The translations under genes were made by a program, and so were the position numbers. The notes below the pieces were generated by a model. The model searched no databases, was not told the DNA's origin, and was given only the letters and a program-made list of their open reading frames with translations. 64,000 nucleotides of DNA from Roseovarius sp. THAF9 (lineage in GTDB: Bacteria > Pseudomonadota > Alphaproteobacteria > Rhodobacterales > Rhodobacteraceae). Below, piece by piece: positions 50,815 through 60,603 of this stretch (position 1 is the stretch's first letter; the number at the start of each line of letters is the position of its first letter). The DNA lies in assembly GCF_009363715.1 (NCBI RefSeq), contig NZ_CP045404.1, forward strand, positions 2,200,001 through 2,264,000, in the 5' to 3' direction.

Positions 50815-52209
50815 TTACATCCAAGTGTGGAACGACCGATCCGCCATCGGCTCCACCGCGCCGGCCTCACCGCGATGCGGCGCATAGATCTCCGCGATCT
50901 TCTCGACCGCGGCTTCCGGCGCCATCTCCTCGCTCTCGCCCGTGCGACGGCTGGTCAATTCCACCACGCCGTTCTTCAGCCCACGCGGCCCCACGGTAAT
51001 CCGCCACGGCAGGCCAATGAGGTCCATCGTGGCGAACTTGCCGCCCGCCCGTTCGTCGCGGTCGTCATAGAGCGGATCCAGCCCCTTGGCCTTCAGCGCC
51101 GCATAGAGCTTTTCGCACGCCGCATCCGCCTCGCCGTCGCCCTGTTTCAGGTTCACGATCCCGGCATGGAACGGCGTGACGCCCTCGGGCCAAATAATGC
51201 CCTTGTCGTCGTGGCTGGCCTCGATGATCGCGCCCACAAGGCGGCTGACGCCGATCCCGTGGCTGCCCATATGCACCGGCACCGGCTTGCCGTCCGGGCC
51301 CTGCACCGTGGCGCCCATCGGCTCGGAATACTTGGTGCCGAAGTAAAAGATCTGGCCCACCTCGATGCCCCGGGCCACGCGGCGGCGCTCCTCGGGGATC
51401 TTGTTGAACACCTCTTCATCGTGCGTCTCATCCGTCCGCGCATAGCGCGACGTGAACTCTTCCAGCACCGCCTGGCACTGGGCCTTGTCGCTGTAATCGA
51501 TCTCGCGCTCACCGAATTTCAGGTCGGTGATCTCGCTGTCATAGAACACCTCGGACTCGCCCGTCTCGGCCAGCACCAGGAATTCATGCGTATCGTCCCC
51601 CCCGATCGGGCCGGAATCCGCCCGCATCGGGATCGCCTGCAGCCCCATCCGCTCATAGGTGCGCAAATAGCTGACCAGGTGGCGGTTATAGGCGTGCAGC
51701 GCGTCCTCCTTGGTCAGGTCGAAGTTATAGCCGTCCTTCATGAAGAACTCGCGCCCCCGCATCACACCGAAACGGGGCCGGATCTCGTCGCGGAATTTCC
51801 ACTGGATATGATACAGCGTCAGCGGCAGGTCCCGGTAGCTGCCCACATGGGCGCGGAAGATATCCGTGATCAGTTCTTCGTTGGTCGGACCATAGAGCAT
51901 ATCCCGGTCCTGCCGGTCCCGGATGCGCAGCATCTCGGGGCCATAGGCATCGTACCGCCCGCTTTCGCGCCACAGGTCCGCCGATTGAAGGGTCGGCATC
52001 AGCATCGGGATATGCCCGGCCCGCACCTGCTCCTCGTGGACGATATTCTCCAGCTTTCGCAACACCTTGAAGCCCAGCGGCAGCCACGAATAGATCCCGG
52101 CGCTGGCCTGCTTGATCATCCCCGCCCGCAGCATCAGGCGGTGGCTCGCGATCTGCGCCTCCGAGGGCGTCTCCTTCAGGACCGGCAGGAAATACTTGGA
52201 CAGGCGCAT
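50815..52209 (-). CDS. proS: Prolyl-tRNA synthetase (short alphaproteobacterial form)
   Basis: A 464-residue class II synthetase lacking the editing insertion of the E. coli enzyme (572 residues), as in alphaproteobacteria. Motif 1 is [20 protein letters not shown]; motif 2 is [20 protein letters not shown]; motif 3 lies in [20 protein letters not shown]. The C-terminal anticodon-binding domain follows ([20 protein letters not shown]). A free-standing editing protein would be needed elsewhere for Ala-tRNA(Pro). Confidence 0.97.
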   Translation of the reverse strand: MRLSKYFLPVLKETPSEAQIASHRLMLRAGMIKQASAGIYSWLPLGFKVLRKLENIVHEEQVRAGHIPMLMPTLQSADLWRESGRYDAYGPEMLRIRDRQDRDMLYGPTNEELITDIFRAHVGSYRDLPLTLYHIQWKFRDEIRPRFGVMRGREFFMKDGYNFDLTKEDALHAYNRHLVSYLRTYERMGLQAIPMRADSGPIGGDDTHEFLVLAETGESEVFYDSEITDLKFGEREIDYSDKAQCQAVLEEFTSRYARTDETHDEEVFNKIPEERRRVARGIEVGQIFYFGTKYSEPMGATVQGPDGKPVPVHMGSHGIGVSRLVGAIIEASHDDKGIIWPEGVTPFHAGIVNLKQGDGEADAACEKLYAALKAKGLDPLYDDRDERAGGKFATMDLIGLPWRITVGPRGLKNGVVELTSRRTGESEEMAPEAAVEKIAEIYAPHRGEAGAVEPMADRSFHTWM

Positions 52210-52342
52210 GGGGAACCTCTGGTCATTGCGTGCTTTGCCCCGTTTATGGCCTCAAGCCCCGCCAGACAAGCCGGAAGGCGCTTGCAACGCTGCCCCCCTT
52301 GCGCGAAAAACAGGTCGACGCATTTTGTTCTCCCGAGGTGGC

Positions 52343-53410
52343 ATGGCCCTTCCCGTCCGGACACAGTTTCAATTCTGGGGCATCGCCATCGCGCTGTTCC
52401 TCGTTGTCATGTGGTTTCTGGGCGACGTGATCCTGCCCTTCGTGCTGGGCGGCGCCGTGGCCTACTTCCTCGACCCCATCGCCGACAAGATCGAACGCCT
52501 GGGGGCCTCCCGGGCCATCGCTGTCACGATCATCACGCTGGTGGGGCTGTGCATCTTCGTCATCATGGTGCTTCTGGTCATTCCCACGCTGGTCAACCAG
52601 ACCGCCAACCTGATCGACATCGCGCCGCAGCTGTTCAACGACCTGCAGAACTTCCTCACTACCCGCTTTCCCGATCTGGTCGACCAGGACTCCACCCTGC
52701 GGCAGTCGCTCGCCAGCCTCGGCTCCACCATCCAGGAACGCGGCGGACAGGTGGTGGAAACGGTGCTGGCCTCGGTGGGATCGCTGGTCAACGTGATGGT
52801 CCTGCTGGTGATCGTGCCCGTGGTGGCCTTCTACCTGCTCTACGACTGGGACCGCATGGTCGCCGAGATCGACCGCCTGCTGCCGCGCGAACATGCGCCG
52901 GTCATCCGCCGCCTCGCGCGCGAAATCGATCAGACGCTCGCCAGCTTCATCCGCGGCATGGGCACGGTCTGTCTGATCCTCGGCACGTACTATGCCGTCG
53001 CGCTGATGTTGGTGGGTCTGCAATTCGGCCTCGTCGTCGGCGCCTTTGCCGGCTTCGTCACCTTCATCCCATACGTGGGCGCCATCCTTGGCGGCGCGCT
53101 CGCCATCGGCCTCGCGCTTTTCCAGTTCTGGGGCGACTGGCTGTCGATCGGGCTGGTGGCCGGCATTTTCGTGCTGGGCCAAGTGGTCGAGGGCAACATT
53201 CTGACGCCCAAGCTGGTCGGCAACTCCGTCGGCCTGCATCCGGTCTGGCTGATTTTCGCGCTCTCGGTCTTCGGCGCGCTTTTCGGCTTTGTCGGGATGC
53301 TCGTAGCCGTTCCGGTTGCGGCGGCCATCGGCGTGCTTGCGCGCTTCGCCGTGCAGCAATATCTCGACAGTGCCCTCTACCGAGGGCAGGAGACACGGGA
53401 CACCGAATAA
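52343..53410 (+). CDS. AI-2E/PerM-family permease
   Basis: A 355-residue inner-membrane protein of the AI-2E transporter (PerM, YhhT) family. It has a pair of N-terminal helices (FWGIAIALFLVVMWFLGDVI, LPFVLGGAVAYFLDPIADKI), a cytoplasmic middle domain and a C-terminal helix bundle with PYVGAILGGALAIGLALFQF and ILTPKLVGNSVGLHPVWLIF. Exported substrate unknown. The ATG at 52343 lies 14 bases after GAGGTGGC. It is translationally linked to hdaA by a TAATG overlap. Confidence 0.9.
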   Translation: MALPVRTQFQFWGIAIALFLVVMWFLGDVILPFVLGGAVAYFLDPIADKIERLGASRAIAVTIITLVGLCIFVIMVLLVIPTLVNQTANLIDIAPQLFNDLQNFLTTRFPDLVDQDSTLRQSLASLGSTIQERGGQVVETVLASVGSLVNVMVLLVIVPVVAFYLLYDWDRMVAEIDRLLPREHAPVIRRLAREIDQTLASFIRGMGTVCLILGTYYAVALMLVGLQFGLVVGAFAGFVTFIPYVGAILGGALAIGLALFQFWGDWLSIGLVAGIFVLGQVVEGNILTPKLVGNSVGLHPVWLIFALSVFGALFGFVGMLVAVPVAAAIGVLARFAVQQYLDSALYRGQETRDTE

Positions 53411-54084
53411 TGGCACAGCAGCTCAGCTTCGACCTGCCCGCCAAACCGGCACACGGGCGGGAGGATTTTTTCGTTTCCGCCGCCAACGCGCAGGCCGTGG
53501 CCCTGATTGACGCTTGGGACAGTTGGCCCGCCCGCAAGCTGGTGCTGCACGGCCCGCCCGGCGCCGGCAAGACGCACCTCACCCATGTCTGGTCCGCCCA
53601 GAGCAGCGCCACGATCCTGCCCGCGCAGGACTTGGCCCGCGCGGACATCCCCGCCCTCGCCCGCAGCCACGTGGCGGTCGAGGATTGCGAGACCATCGCC
53701 GGACAGGACGCGGCCGAGACCGCGCTCTTTCATCTGCACAACCTGACGCTGGCCGAAGGCCATTCCCTGCTGCTGACGGCCAGCACCGCGCCCAAGTACT
53801 GGAACCTCGCGCTGCCTGACCTGGCCAGCCGGATGCAGGGCACGCCGGCGGTCGAACTCGACCTGCCCGACGACAAGCTGCTGACGGCGATCCTCGCCAA
53901 GCTCTTCGACGACCGCCAGCTGACCCCCACGCCGGATGTCGTCCCCTACTTGCTGCGCCGCATCGACCGCTCGTTCGACACCGCCCGCCAGGTCGTCGCC
54001 CTGCTCGATTCCGCCGCACTTTCGCGCAAACGGGCCCTCACCCGCCCGTTTGCCCGCGACGTGCTGGACAACGCAGGGCTGTAA
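53410..54084 (+). CDS. hdaA: HdaA, DnaA-related replication regulator
   Basis: A 224-residue AAA+ protein related to DnaA but without the DNA-binding domain IV. It stimulates DnaA ATP hydrolysis when bound to the sliding clamp. QQLSFDLP at residues 3-10 is the clamp-binding QL-(S/A)-FDL motif. Walker A is HGPPGAGKTHLTHVWS. SLLLTASTAPKYWNLALPDL and ASRMQGTPAVELDLPDDKLL match sensor I and following regions of the family. It starts one base before the permease stop ends and is followed by ppk1. Confidence 0.93.
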   Translation: MAQQLSFDLPAKPAHGREDFFVSAANAQAVALIDAWDSWPARKLVLHGPPGAGKTHLTHVWSAQSSATILPAQDLARADIPALARSHVAVEDCETIAGQDAAETALFHLHNLTLAEGHSLLLTASTAPKYWNLALPDLASRMQGTPAVELDLPDDKLLTAILAKLFDDRQLTPTPDVVPYLLRRIDRSFDTARQVVALLDSAALSRKRALTRPFARDVLDNAGL

Positions 54085-54132
54085 CGGCACAGTCGTCACC
54101 TTATCGTTACGTCGCAATCCCATAAGGGCCAC

Positions 54133-56307
54133 ATGACAAACGCCGATTTCCTCAAGTCCACCGCCCCCGCCTCCGTCACGATCGACGGCCTCGACGTCAC
54201 CGGCCCAGGGCGTTTTTTCAACCGAGAGCTCAGCTGGCTGGGCTTCAACTGGCGCGTTCTCGAAGAGGCGCAGAACCCGCGCGTCCCCCTTCTGGAACGC
54301 CTGCGCTTCCTGTCGATCTCGGCCAACAACCTCGACGAGTTCTACAACGTCCGCGTCGCGGGCCTGCGCGAGCTGGCCCATGCCGGCAACACCACCCCCG
54401 CCGCCGATGGCCTCACTCCCGCCGAACAGCTTGTCCTGATCGACGAGGACGCCCGCAAGCTTCTGGCGCAACAGCAGGGTACGCTCGAGGACCTGCGGCA
54501 GGAGATGGAGGCCGAGGGCATCATCATCCTCGACATCGACAGCCTGACCAAGGACGACCGTGCCCATCTCAGCGAGATATTCCTCGAACAGGTCTTCCCG
54601 GTCCTGTCGCCGCTGGCCGTCGATCCCGCGCACCCGTTCCCCTTCATCCCGAATCTGGGCTATTCGCTCGCCCTGCAGATGCAGCGCAAGTCCGACAAGC
54701 GCCCGCTTCAGGCGCTCCTGCCCATACCCAACCAGATCGACCGCTTCATCACCGTCCCGTCCGAGCCGGGCCAATTCCGCGCCCTCCCACTCGAAGACCT
54801 GCTGCTGCTGAACCTCGATCACCTCTTCCCGGGCTACACCTACAAGGCGCACTGCAACTTCCGCGTCCTGCGCGACAGCGATCTGGAAGTCGAGGAAGAG
54901 GCCGAAGACCTCGTGCGCGAATTCGAAGTGGCCCTGAAACGCCGCCGCCGCGGCGAGGTGGTGCGCCTGAAAATCTCCTCCGGCGCGCCCGAGGAATTGC
55001 GCCGCACCATCATGCAAAAGCTCGAAGTCCGCCCCGAGGAGGTGGTCGAGGTCGACGGCATGATCGGGCTCGCGGACCTCAAGGAAATGGTGCTCGACAC
55101 CCGCCCCGACCTTCTGTGGCCCAGCTTCACGCCACGCGTGCCGGAACGGGTGCAGGACCATGATGGCGACATGTTCGCCGCCATCCGCCAAAAGGACATG
55201 CTGCTGCATCACCCGTACGAGACGTTCGACATGGTGATCCGCTTCCTGACGCAGGCCGCGCGCGACCCCGACGTGGTGGCGATCAAGCAGACGCTCTACC
55301 GTACCTCCAAGGACAGCCCCATCGTCTCCGCGCTCTGCGAGGCCGCCGAGGACGGCAAGTCCGTCACCGCGCTGGTCGAACTCAAGGCCCGCTTCGACGA
55401 AGCCGCCAATATCCGCCAGTCCCGCCGTCTGGAACGCGCCGGCGCCCACGTGGTCTACGGCTTTCTCGACCTCAAGACCCACGCCAAGATTTCCACCGTC
55501 GTCCGGCGCGAAGGCGACAAGCTGGTGACCTACACCCATTACGGCACCGGCAATTACCACCCCATCACGGCCAAGATCTACACCGACCTCAGCCTCTTCA
55601 CCTGCGATTCCTCGCTTGGGCGCGACGCCACCAAGGTCTTCAACTACCTCTCCGGCTACGCCCAGCCCGAAAAGCTGGAAAACCTCGCGATCTCGCCCAC
55701 CACGCTCAAGCCCCGCCTGCTGGAAATGATCGCGGCAGAGATCGAGCACGCCAAGTCCGGCAAACCAGCCGAGATCTGGGCCAAGATGAACTCGATCATC
55801 GAACCCGACGTGATCGACGCGCTTTACGCGGCGTCCCAGGCCGGCGTGAAGATCTGCCTCGTCATCCGCGGCATCTGCGGCATCCGCCCGGGGATAAAGG
55901 GGCTATCGGAAAACATCCGCGTCAAGTCCATCGTCGGGCGCTTTCTGGAACATTCCCGCATCGTCTGCTTCGGCAACGGCGCCGGCCTGCCGTCGAAAAA
56001 GGCCCGCGTCTACATGTCCTCCGCCGACTGGATGGGCCGCAACCTCAACCGCCGCGTCGAAACGCTGGTCGAGATCACCAACCCCACCGTGAAGGCCCAG
56101 ATCGTGGGGCAGGTCATGGCCGCCAACCTTGCCGACGTGGCGCAAACCTGGGTAATGTCCCCCGACGGCAGCTTCCACCGCGACCCGATCGAAGAAGGCA
56201 CCTTCGCCTTCAACTGCCACCGGTTCTTCATGGAAAATCCCTCGCTGTCGGGCCGCGGCTCCGCCGGGGCGGCGGACGTGCCCAAACTCACCCATACCGA
56301 CGATTGA
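54133..56307 (+). CDS. ppk1: Polyphosphate kinase 1
   Basis: A 724-residue PPK1 that makes polyphosphate from ATP. The N-terminal RFFNRELSWLGFNWRVLEEA is the family hallmark. Catalytic His450 is in DLKTHAKISTVVRR, and the second conserved His is His607 in FLEHSRIVCFGNG. SADWMGRNLNRRVETL is the C-terminal signature. It lies in the conserved order permease, hdaA, ppk1, ppx on one strand. Confidence 0.97.
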   Translation: MTNADFLKSTAPASVTIDGLDVTGPGRFFNRELSWLGFNWRVLEEAQNPRVPLLERLRFLSISANNLDEFYNVRVAGLRELAHAGNTTPAADGLTPAEQLVLIDEDARKLLAQQQGTLEDLRQEMEAEGIIILDIDSLTKDDRAHLSEIFLEQVFPVLSPLAVDPAHPFPFIPNLGYSLALQMQRKSDKRPLQALLPIPNQIDRFITVPSEPGQFRALPLEDLLLLNLDHLFPGYTYKAHCNFRVLRDSDLEVEEEAEDLVREFEVALKRRRRGEVVRLKISSGAPEELRRTIMQKLEVRPEEVVEVDGMIGLADLKEMVLDTRPDLLWPSFTPRVPERVQDHDGDMFAAIRQKDMLLHHPYETFDMVIRFLTQAARDPDVVAIKQTLYRTSKDSPIVSALCEAAEDGKSVTALVELKARFDEAANIRQSRRLERAGAHVVYGFLDLKTHAKISTVVRREGDKLVTYTHYGTGNYHPITAKIYTDLSLFTCDSSLGRDATKVFNYLSGYAQPEKLENLAISPTTLKPRLLEMIAAEIEHAKSGKPAEIWAKMNSIIEPDVIDALYAASQAGVKICLVIRGICGIRPGIKGLSENIRVKSIVGRFLEHSRIVCFGNGAGLPSKKARVYMSSADWMGRNLNRRVETLVEITNPTVKAQIVGQVMAANLADVAQTWVMSPDGSFHRDPIEEGTFAFNCHRFFMENPSLSGRGSAGAADVPKLTHTDD

Positions 56308-56359
56308 CCCTTTCGGCCCCCTGTCGCATACAGAAGATCAATACCAAGCCGGGGATGTC

Positions 56360-57937
56360 ATGGACGGCACGACCGATCCCGAACACAGCGAATGGGGGCC
56401 CTTCGGGCGCCCGCTTTTCGACAAGGACGCGGCCAAGGCGCTCAGCCGTGTGGGCGTGGTCGACGTGGGCTCGAACTCCGTGCGCATGGTGGTGTTCGAC
56501 GGCGCCGCCCGCAGCCCGGCCTATTTCTACAACGAGAAAATCATGTGCGGTCTGGGTCAGGGCCTGTCGGAAACCGGCCGCCTGAACCCCGAGGGCCGCG
56601 AGCGCGCGCTCGCCGCCATGAAACGCTTTGCCCGGCTGGCCGAGAACATGGGCACCGGCCCATTGACCGCCGTGGCCACCGCCGCCGTGCGCGAGGCCAG
56701 CGACGGCGACGATTTCCGCGACGAAATCAAGCGCGAAACAGGCGTCCACCTCTGGGTCGTCGACGGCCCCGAAGAGGCCCGCCTGTCGGCCCAGGGCGTC
56801 CTACTTGGCTGGCCCGGCTCCTACGGCCTTGTCTGTGACATCGGCGGCTCGTCCATGGAACTGGCCGAGATCGACGGCGGACAGGTCGGAAAACGCCTGA
56901 CCTCCCGCCTCGGCCCTTTCAGCCTGCAGGAGGTCAAGGGCGGCAAGAAGGCGCGCAAGGCCTTCATCAAGGACACGCTGGAAAAGATGCACGCCGAGCT
57001 GGGCGAGCAGAAGAACCGCCTCTTCCTCGTCGGCGGCTCGTGGCGCGCCATCGCCAAGATCGACATGGAACGCCGCGGCTATCCGCTGCACGTCCTGCAT
57101 GAATACCGCATGACCCCCAAGGACGTGCGCAAGACCGCCGATTACATCGCCAAGAACGACGCCGAAGAGCTGCGCAACCGCGCCGGCATCTCCTCCCAGC
57201 GGATGGCCCTCGTTCCCGACGCCGCCGAGGTGCTGCGCCGTCTGGTCAAGACATTCGGCCCCCGCGACATCGCCGTGTCCAGCTACGGCATCCGCGAGGG
57301 GCTTTTGTACGAACAGATGCCCCAGCAACTGCGCGACCGTGACCCCCTGATCGAGGCCTGCCGCTTTGCCGAGGCCAAGGATGCCCGCCTGCCCGGCTAT
57401 GGCCGCGCCATCTATCACTTCGTGGAACCGCTTTTTCGCAGTGCCAAGCCCGACAAGCTGCGCATCATCCGTGCCGCCTGCCTCTTGCACGACGTCAGTT
57501 GGCGCTCGCATCCCGACTACCGCGCGCAGGACTGTTTCGACAACGCCACTCGCGCCAATCTGGGCGGGCTCAAGCATTCCGAGCGGGTCTTTCTCGGCCT
57601 TGCCCTGATGCACCGCTATTCCAACAAGCGTGATGGCACCCAGTTCGAGAAACTGGCCGAACTTCTGGACGAGCGCGACCAGCACCAGGCGGAAGTTCTG
57701 GGCAAGGCCATGCGCTTTGCCGCGATGTTCTGGCTGCGCAAGGACACGCAACTGGGCGAGCTGACATGGCACCCCAAAAAGAAACAGCTTGTCCTGCGCC
57801 TCACCGAGGAGGCCGTGCCGCTTTACGGCGAGGTGGCGCAAACGCGATTGGCGTCGCTAGCCGACACGCTAGAAGCCGAGTTCGACGTCAAACTGCTGCG
57901 CCCGCGCCGCGCGAAGGCCGTACCGGGCAAGTCCTAG
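56360..57937 (+). CDS. ppx: Exopolyphosphatase (Ppx/GppA family)
   Basis: A 525-residue phosphatase of the ASKHA fold. The first phosphate loop is VVDVGSNSVRMVVFDGAARS, the second is LVCDIGGSSMELAEIDGGQV. The C-terminal half (about 320-480) is HD-like (RAACLLHDVSWRSHPDYRA, SERVFLGLALMHRYS). It hydrolyses polyphosphate and perhaps pppGpp. It follows ppk1 by 52 bases and its opposing activity makes a turnover pair. Confidence 0.95.
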   Translation: MDGTTDPEHSEWGPFGRPLFDKDAAKALSRVGVVDVGSNSVRMVVFDGAARSPAYFYNEKIMCGLGQGLSETGRLNPEGRERALAAMKRFARLAENMGTGPLTAVATAAVREASDGDDFRDEIKRETGVHLWVVDGPEEARLSAQGVLLGWPGSYGLVCDIGGSSMELAEIDGGQVGKRLTSRLGPFSLQEVKGGKKARKAFIKDTLEKMHAELGEQKNRLFLVGGSWRAIAKIDMERRGYPLHVLHEYRMTPKDVRKTADYIAKNDAEELRNRAGISSQRMALVPDAAEVLRRLVKTFGPRDIAVSSYGIREGLLYEQMPQQLRDRDPLIEACRFAEAKDARLPGYGRAIYHFVEPLFRSAKPDKLRIIRAACLLHDVSWRSHPDYRAQDCFDNATRANLGGLKHSERVFLGLALMHRYSNKRDGTQFEKLAELLDERDQHQAEVLGKAMRFAAMFWLRKDTQLGELTWHPKKKQLVLRLTEEAVPLYGEVAQTRLASLADTLEAEFDVKLLRPRRAKAVPGKS

Positions 57938-57967
57938 AACCAATCAAGAGACCAGAGGCCAACCGCC

Positions 57968-58330
57968 TCAGATCTCGATTTCCTCGTCGGGGTCGATCTC
58001 TTTCTCGAGCGGCGTCTTGCGGCGGATGATGATATCGCCGTTCGGCATCATCTCGGGCGCGTGATAGTTGCTCAAATCGTCGATCTGGCCCATCAGGTCG
58101 GCAAAGGCCGGCCCCATCTCCTCGACGAAATTCCGCAGCGCCGGCTGCATCTCCTTGGCCATCCCCTCAAGATCGCGCATCGCCGGCTCCATCTCGCGCA
58201 TGATGCCCTCCATGAACATCTGCGCCCCGCGCTCCATCAGGGAAAACCCTTCGTCCTCTTCCTCCTGCGCCAGCGCAGGCGCGGCGGCAAGGGAAAGCGA
58301 CAGGGCAGCGATGGGGATGATCTGTTTCAT
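57968..58330 (-). CDS. Secreted Met/Glu-rich hypothetical protein
   Basis: A 120-residue exported protein. MKQIIPIAALSLSLAAAPAL is the signal peptide (cleavage near LAQEE). The mature part is rich in Met and Glu and helical (SLMERGAQMFMEGIMREMEP, AMRDLEGMAKEMQPALRNFV). It ends with an acidic tail (EKEIDPDEEIEI). Met-rich periplasmic proteins sometimes bind copper, but there is no other evidence here. ATG at 58330. Confidence 0.75.
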   Translation of the reverse strand: MKQIIPIAALSLSLAAAPALAQEEEDEGFSLMERGAQMFMEGIMREMEPAMRDLEGMAKEMQPALRNFVEEMGPAFADLMGQIDDLSNYHAPEMMPNGDIIIRRKTPLEKEIDPDEEIEI

Positions 58331-58361
58331 GCCCCCAATATAGCGCGTCCCGGTGACAATT

Positions 58362-59399
58362 TTAAGATGGCAGGTCAATATCCAGCGTGACCGGGAAGTG
58401 ATCCGACGCCGTCAGCAGCGCATCGCGCAGCTCCGGCACCTTCCAGCAATCGGGGTCCTCGAACGGATGCCAGATGCGCCATTTCGGCGCTTTCGCCCGC
58501 AACCCCTTGGAAATCATGATGTAATCCAAAAGCGCCTGAAGGTATCGCCCCTCGTCCTTCAGGTAGAACCGCGCCGAACTATGCTGCGCACCAATCCGCT
58601 GGTTCAGCGCCCGCCGCGCGTGCGGATCATAGAGCCGCATCTCGCCCGCCTCGGCGCCGCCCATGATCACCTCGATCGACGAGCGTCCAAACAGGTTCTC
58701 GTACTCGTCCAGCCCCGGACCGTCGTTCAGATCCCCCAGCAGCATCAGGTGCTCGCCCTCTTCAAGATGCGCCCGGATGCGCTTGCGCAGCCACACCGCC
58801 TGCGCCTGCTGCTTGCGCCGGTTGGCGATGGCCAGCCGCATCACCTCGTCCCGCGTGGTGGCCCCGTGCGGCGCCTTTGATTTCAGATGCGCGCCGATCA
58901 TCCGAAACCCGAACCCGCCCTGCACCTCCACCGCCACTTCCAGCGGCGGCTTGGAGAACGTCACCAGATCTTCCGTCGCGTCGATATCTAGGTCGATCCG
59001 GAACACCCCGTCGAACCGCGGCGCCCCGCTCGATCCTTTCTTGCCCGTCTCCTCACCCTTCGGGTCATGCCGACAGGTCATCACGTCCGGATCATACAGC
59101 AGCGCGATCTCCTGCTGGGTGTCGTTCACGAACCCCATCAGCGCCTTGCGCGCCCGCAGGTTCATCATGTCCGCAAACGCTTCCAACGCCGTCACCGTAT
59201 CGCGCTTGCCGTTGCTGTCCGGCGCCTCGACCACCATCACCGCGTCGGCATCCATCGCGGTGAACACCATCCCAAGCGCGGCCAGTTGATCGCCGCGCGT
59301 CACGCCATAGCGCGCCGATGGCCCGTCATCGTCCACCACCCGGTCATGGTCATCAAACAGCGCGTTGAACCACTCGACGTTATAGGTGGCGAACCGCAT
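58362..59399 (-). CDS. Endonuclease/exonuclease/phosphatase-family protein
   Basis: A 345-residue metal-dependent hydrolase of the EEP superfamily. Metal-binding and catalytic stretches are seen in order: FATYNVEWFNALFDD (Asn), VMVVEAPDSNGK (Glu), GAHLKSKAPHGATT, LLGDLNDGPG (Asp, Asn) and TASDHFPVTLDID (Asp-His). It could be a nuclease or a phosphodiesterase. No signal peptide is evident, so it acts in the cytoplasm. Confidence 0.9.
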   Translation of the reverse strand: MRFATYNVEWFNALFDDHDRVVDDDGPSARYGVTRGDQLAALGMVFTAMDADAVMVVEAPDSNGKRDTVTALEAFADMMNLRARKALMGFVNDTQQEIALLYDPDVMTCRHDPKGEETGKKGSSGAPRFDGVFRIDLDIDATEDLVTFSKPPLEVAVEVQGGFGFRMIGAHLKSKAPHGATTRDEVMRLAIANRRKQQAQAVWLRKRIRAHLEEGEHLMLLGDLNDGPGLDEYENLFGRSSIEVIMGGAEAGEMRLYDPHARRALNQRIGAQHSSARFYLKDEGRYLQALLDYIMISKGLRAKAPKWRIWHPFEDPDCWKVPELRDALLTASDHFPVTLDIDLPS

Positions 59400-59402
59400 C
59401 GC

Positions 59403-60083
59403 TCAGGCCGCCTCGCGCTGGATCTGCTCCCACGCGTCGTTGACGTCGGTCAGCCGCTTTTCGGCCAGCTTGATCGCCTCCTGCGGCACGCCCCGCGCCA
59501 CCATCCGGTCGGGGTGCATCTCGCGCACCTTGTCGCGCCAGACCTTGCGGATCTCGGCCAGCGGCGTTTCGGGCGTCACGCCCAGCACGGCATAGGGATC
59601 GGGCCGCGCATCGGGCACGAAACGGCTCTTCAGCGTATTGAACTCCCGCTCCGGCAGGCCAAAGATCGTGGCCACCTCCGACAAAAACACATCCTCGTTG
59701 GGGTGATACACCCCGTCCGCCACCGCGATGTGAAAAAGCCCCTCCAGCAGGTCGTTCAGCGTCGCTTCATCTTCGCCGAACATCGCCTTGATCCGCTTGG
59801 CATATTCCTCGAACCCGGCCACGTCCTGCCGCGCGAGGTTGAACACCTTCGCCGCGCCCGCCTCGTCGTCGCGGGCGATCTGGAACACCTCGCGGAACGC
59901 CGTCACCTCGTCGCGCGTCACCTGCCCGTCCGCCTTGGCCATTTTGGCCCCCAGCGCGATCACGGCGATGGCAAAGGCCACAGTCCGCTCGGGCGGCGTG
60001 CGCAGCCGGTCGAACACGCGGGTCAGCGGCTCGCCACTGGCCAGCGCCGACAGCGCCTCGGATATGCGACTCCAGATCGACAT
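59403..60083 (-). CDS. TerB plus DnaJ-domain protein (DjlA-like)
   Basis: A 226-residue protein. The N-terminal half (about 30-150) is a TerB-like helical domain (AIAVIALGAKMAKADGQVTR, AVADGVYHPNEDVFLSEVAT). The C-terminal J domain (about 160-225) retains the HPD motif in VREMHPDRMVARG and would stimulate DnaK. DjlA has the same order but adds a membrane anchor; none is seen here. The ATG at 60083 is used. Confidence 0.9.
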   Translation of the reverse strand: MSIWSRISEALSALASGEPLTRVFDRLRTPPERTVAFAIAVIALGAKMAKADGQVTRDEVTAFREVFQIARDDEAGAAKVFNLARQDVAGFEEYAKRIKAMFGEDEATLNDLLEGLFHIAVADGVYHPNEDVFLSEVATIFGLPEREFNTLKSRFVPDARPDPYAVLGVTPETPLAEIRKVWRDKVREMHPDRMVARGVPQEAIKLAEKRLTDVNDAWEQIQREAA

Positions 60084-60093
60084 GACGGCCAAC

Positions 60094-60603
60094 CTAAAGG
60101 GCGTGGCCCCCGGGGGACAGGAGTTTCTGCATCAAAACCAAGTCGATCCGCCGCCCGAATTTCAGCCCGGCTTGCGCCACGCGCCCCACCTCGTCGAACC
60201 CGATCCTGCGGTGAAAGGCGATGCCGCCCGCGTTCTCGGCACTGATCCCGCCGATCAGGGAATGCACGCCGCCCGCCCGCGCATGCTCCTCCAGCGCGCG
60301 CATCAGCGCCCGGCCCACCCCGTTGCCCTCGGCCCCCGGGCGCAACAGCACCGTATGCTCCAACGTCTCGCGAAAGCCTGATCCGTTACGGTACGGCCCG
60401 TAGGTGGCATAGCCCAGCAACCCGCCCGCATCCTCGGCCACCAGAAATCCGTGGCCCGCCTCGTTCCGCGTTTCTATGGCCAGCGCCATGTCCAGCATGG
60501 TCTTTTCGTCTTCGCTGAAACTGACCGTCGTCTCGCGGATATAGTGGTTGACGATCCCCGCCAGCGCCTCTGCGTCGCCGGCCTCCGCCGCCCGGATCTT
60601 CAT
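60094..60603 (-). CDS. GNAT-family N-acetyltransferase
   Basis: A 169-residue acetyltransferase of the phosphinothricin-acetyltransferase-like branch. ALAGIVNHYIRETTVSFSED opens the domain; the acetyl-CoA loop is RPGAEGNGVGRALMRALEEH; ISAENAGGIAFHRRIGFDEV is the C-terminal part of the fold. Substrate unknown. The ATG at 60603 overlaps the VOC gene stop by four bases, so they are co-translated. Confidence 0.9.
   Translation of the reverse strand: MKIRAAEAGDAEALAGIVNHYIRETTVSFSEDEKTMLDMALAIETRNEAGHGFLVAEDAGGLLGYATYGPYRNGSGFRETLEHTVLLRPGAEGNGVGRALMRALEEHARAGGVHSLIGGISAENAGGIAFHRRIGFDEVGRVAQAGLKFGRRIDLVLMQKLLSPGGHAL

Noticed and set aside
50827..53409. Long plus-strand frame opening at 50827 and running into hdaA
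   Set aside because: It crosses proS in antisense and the permease in another frame; the true hdaA start is the ATG at 53410 with the QLSFDLP clamp motif.
53377..55749. 790-codon minus-strand frame opposite hdaA and ppk1
   Set aside because: Shadow frame with no homology; ppk1 has all catalytic residues on the plus strand.
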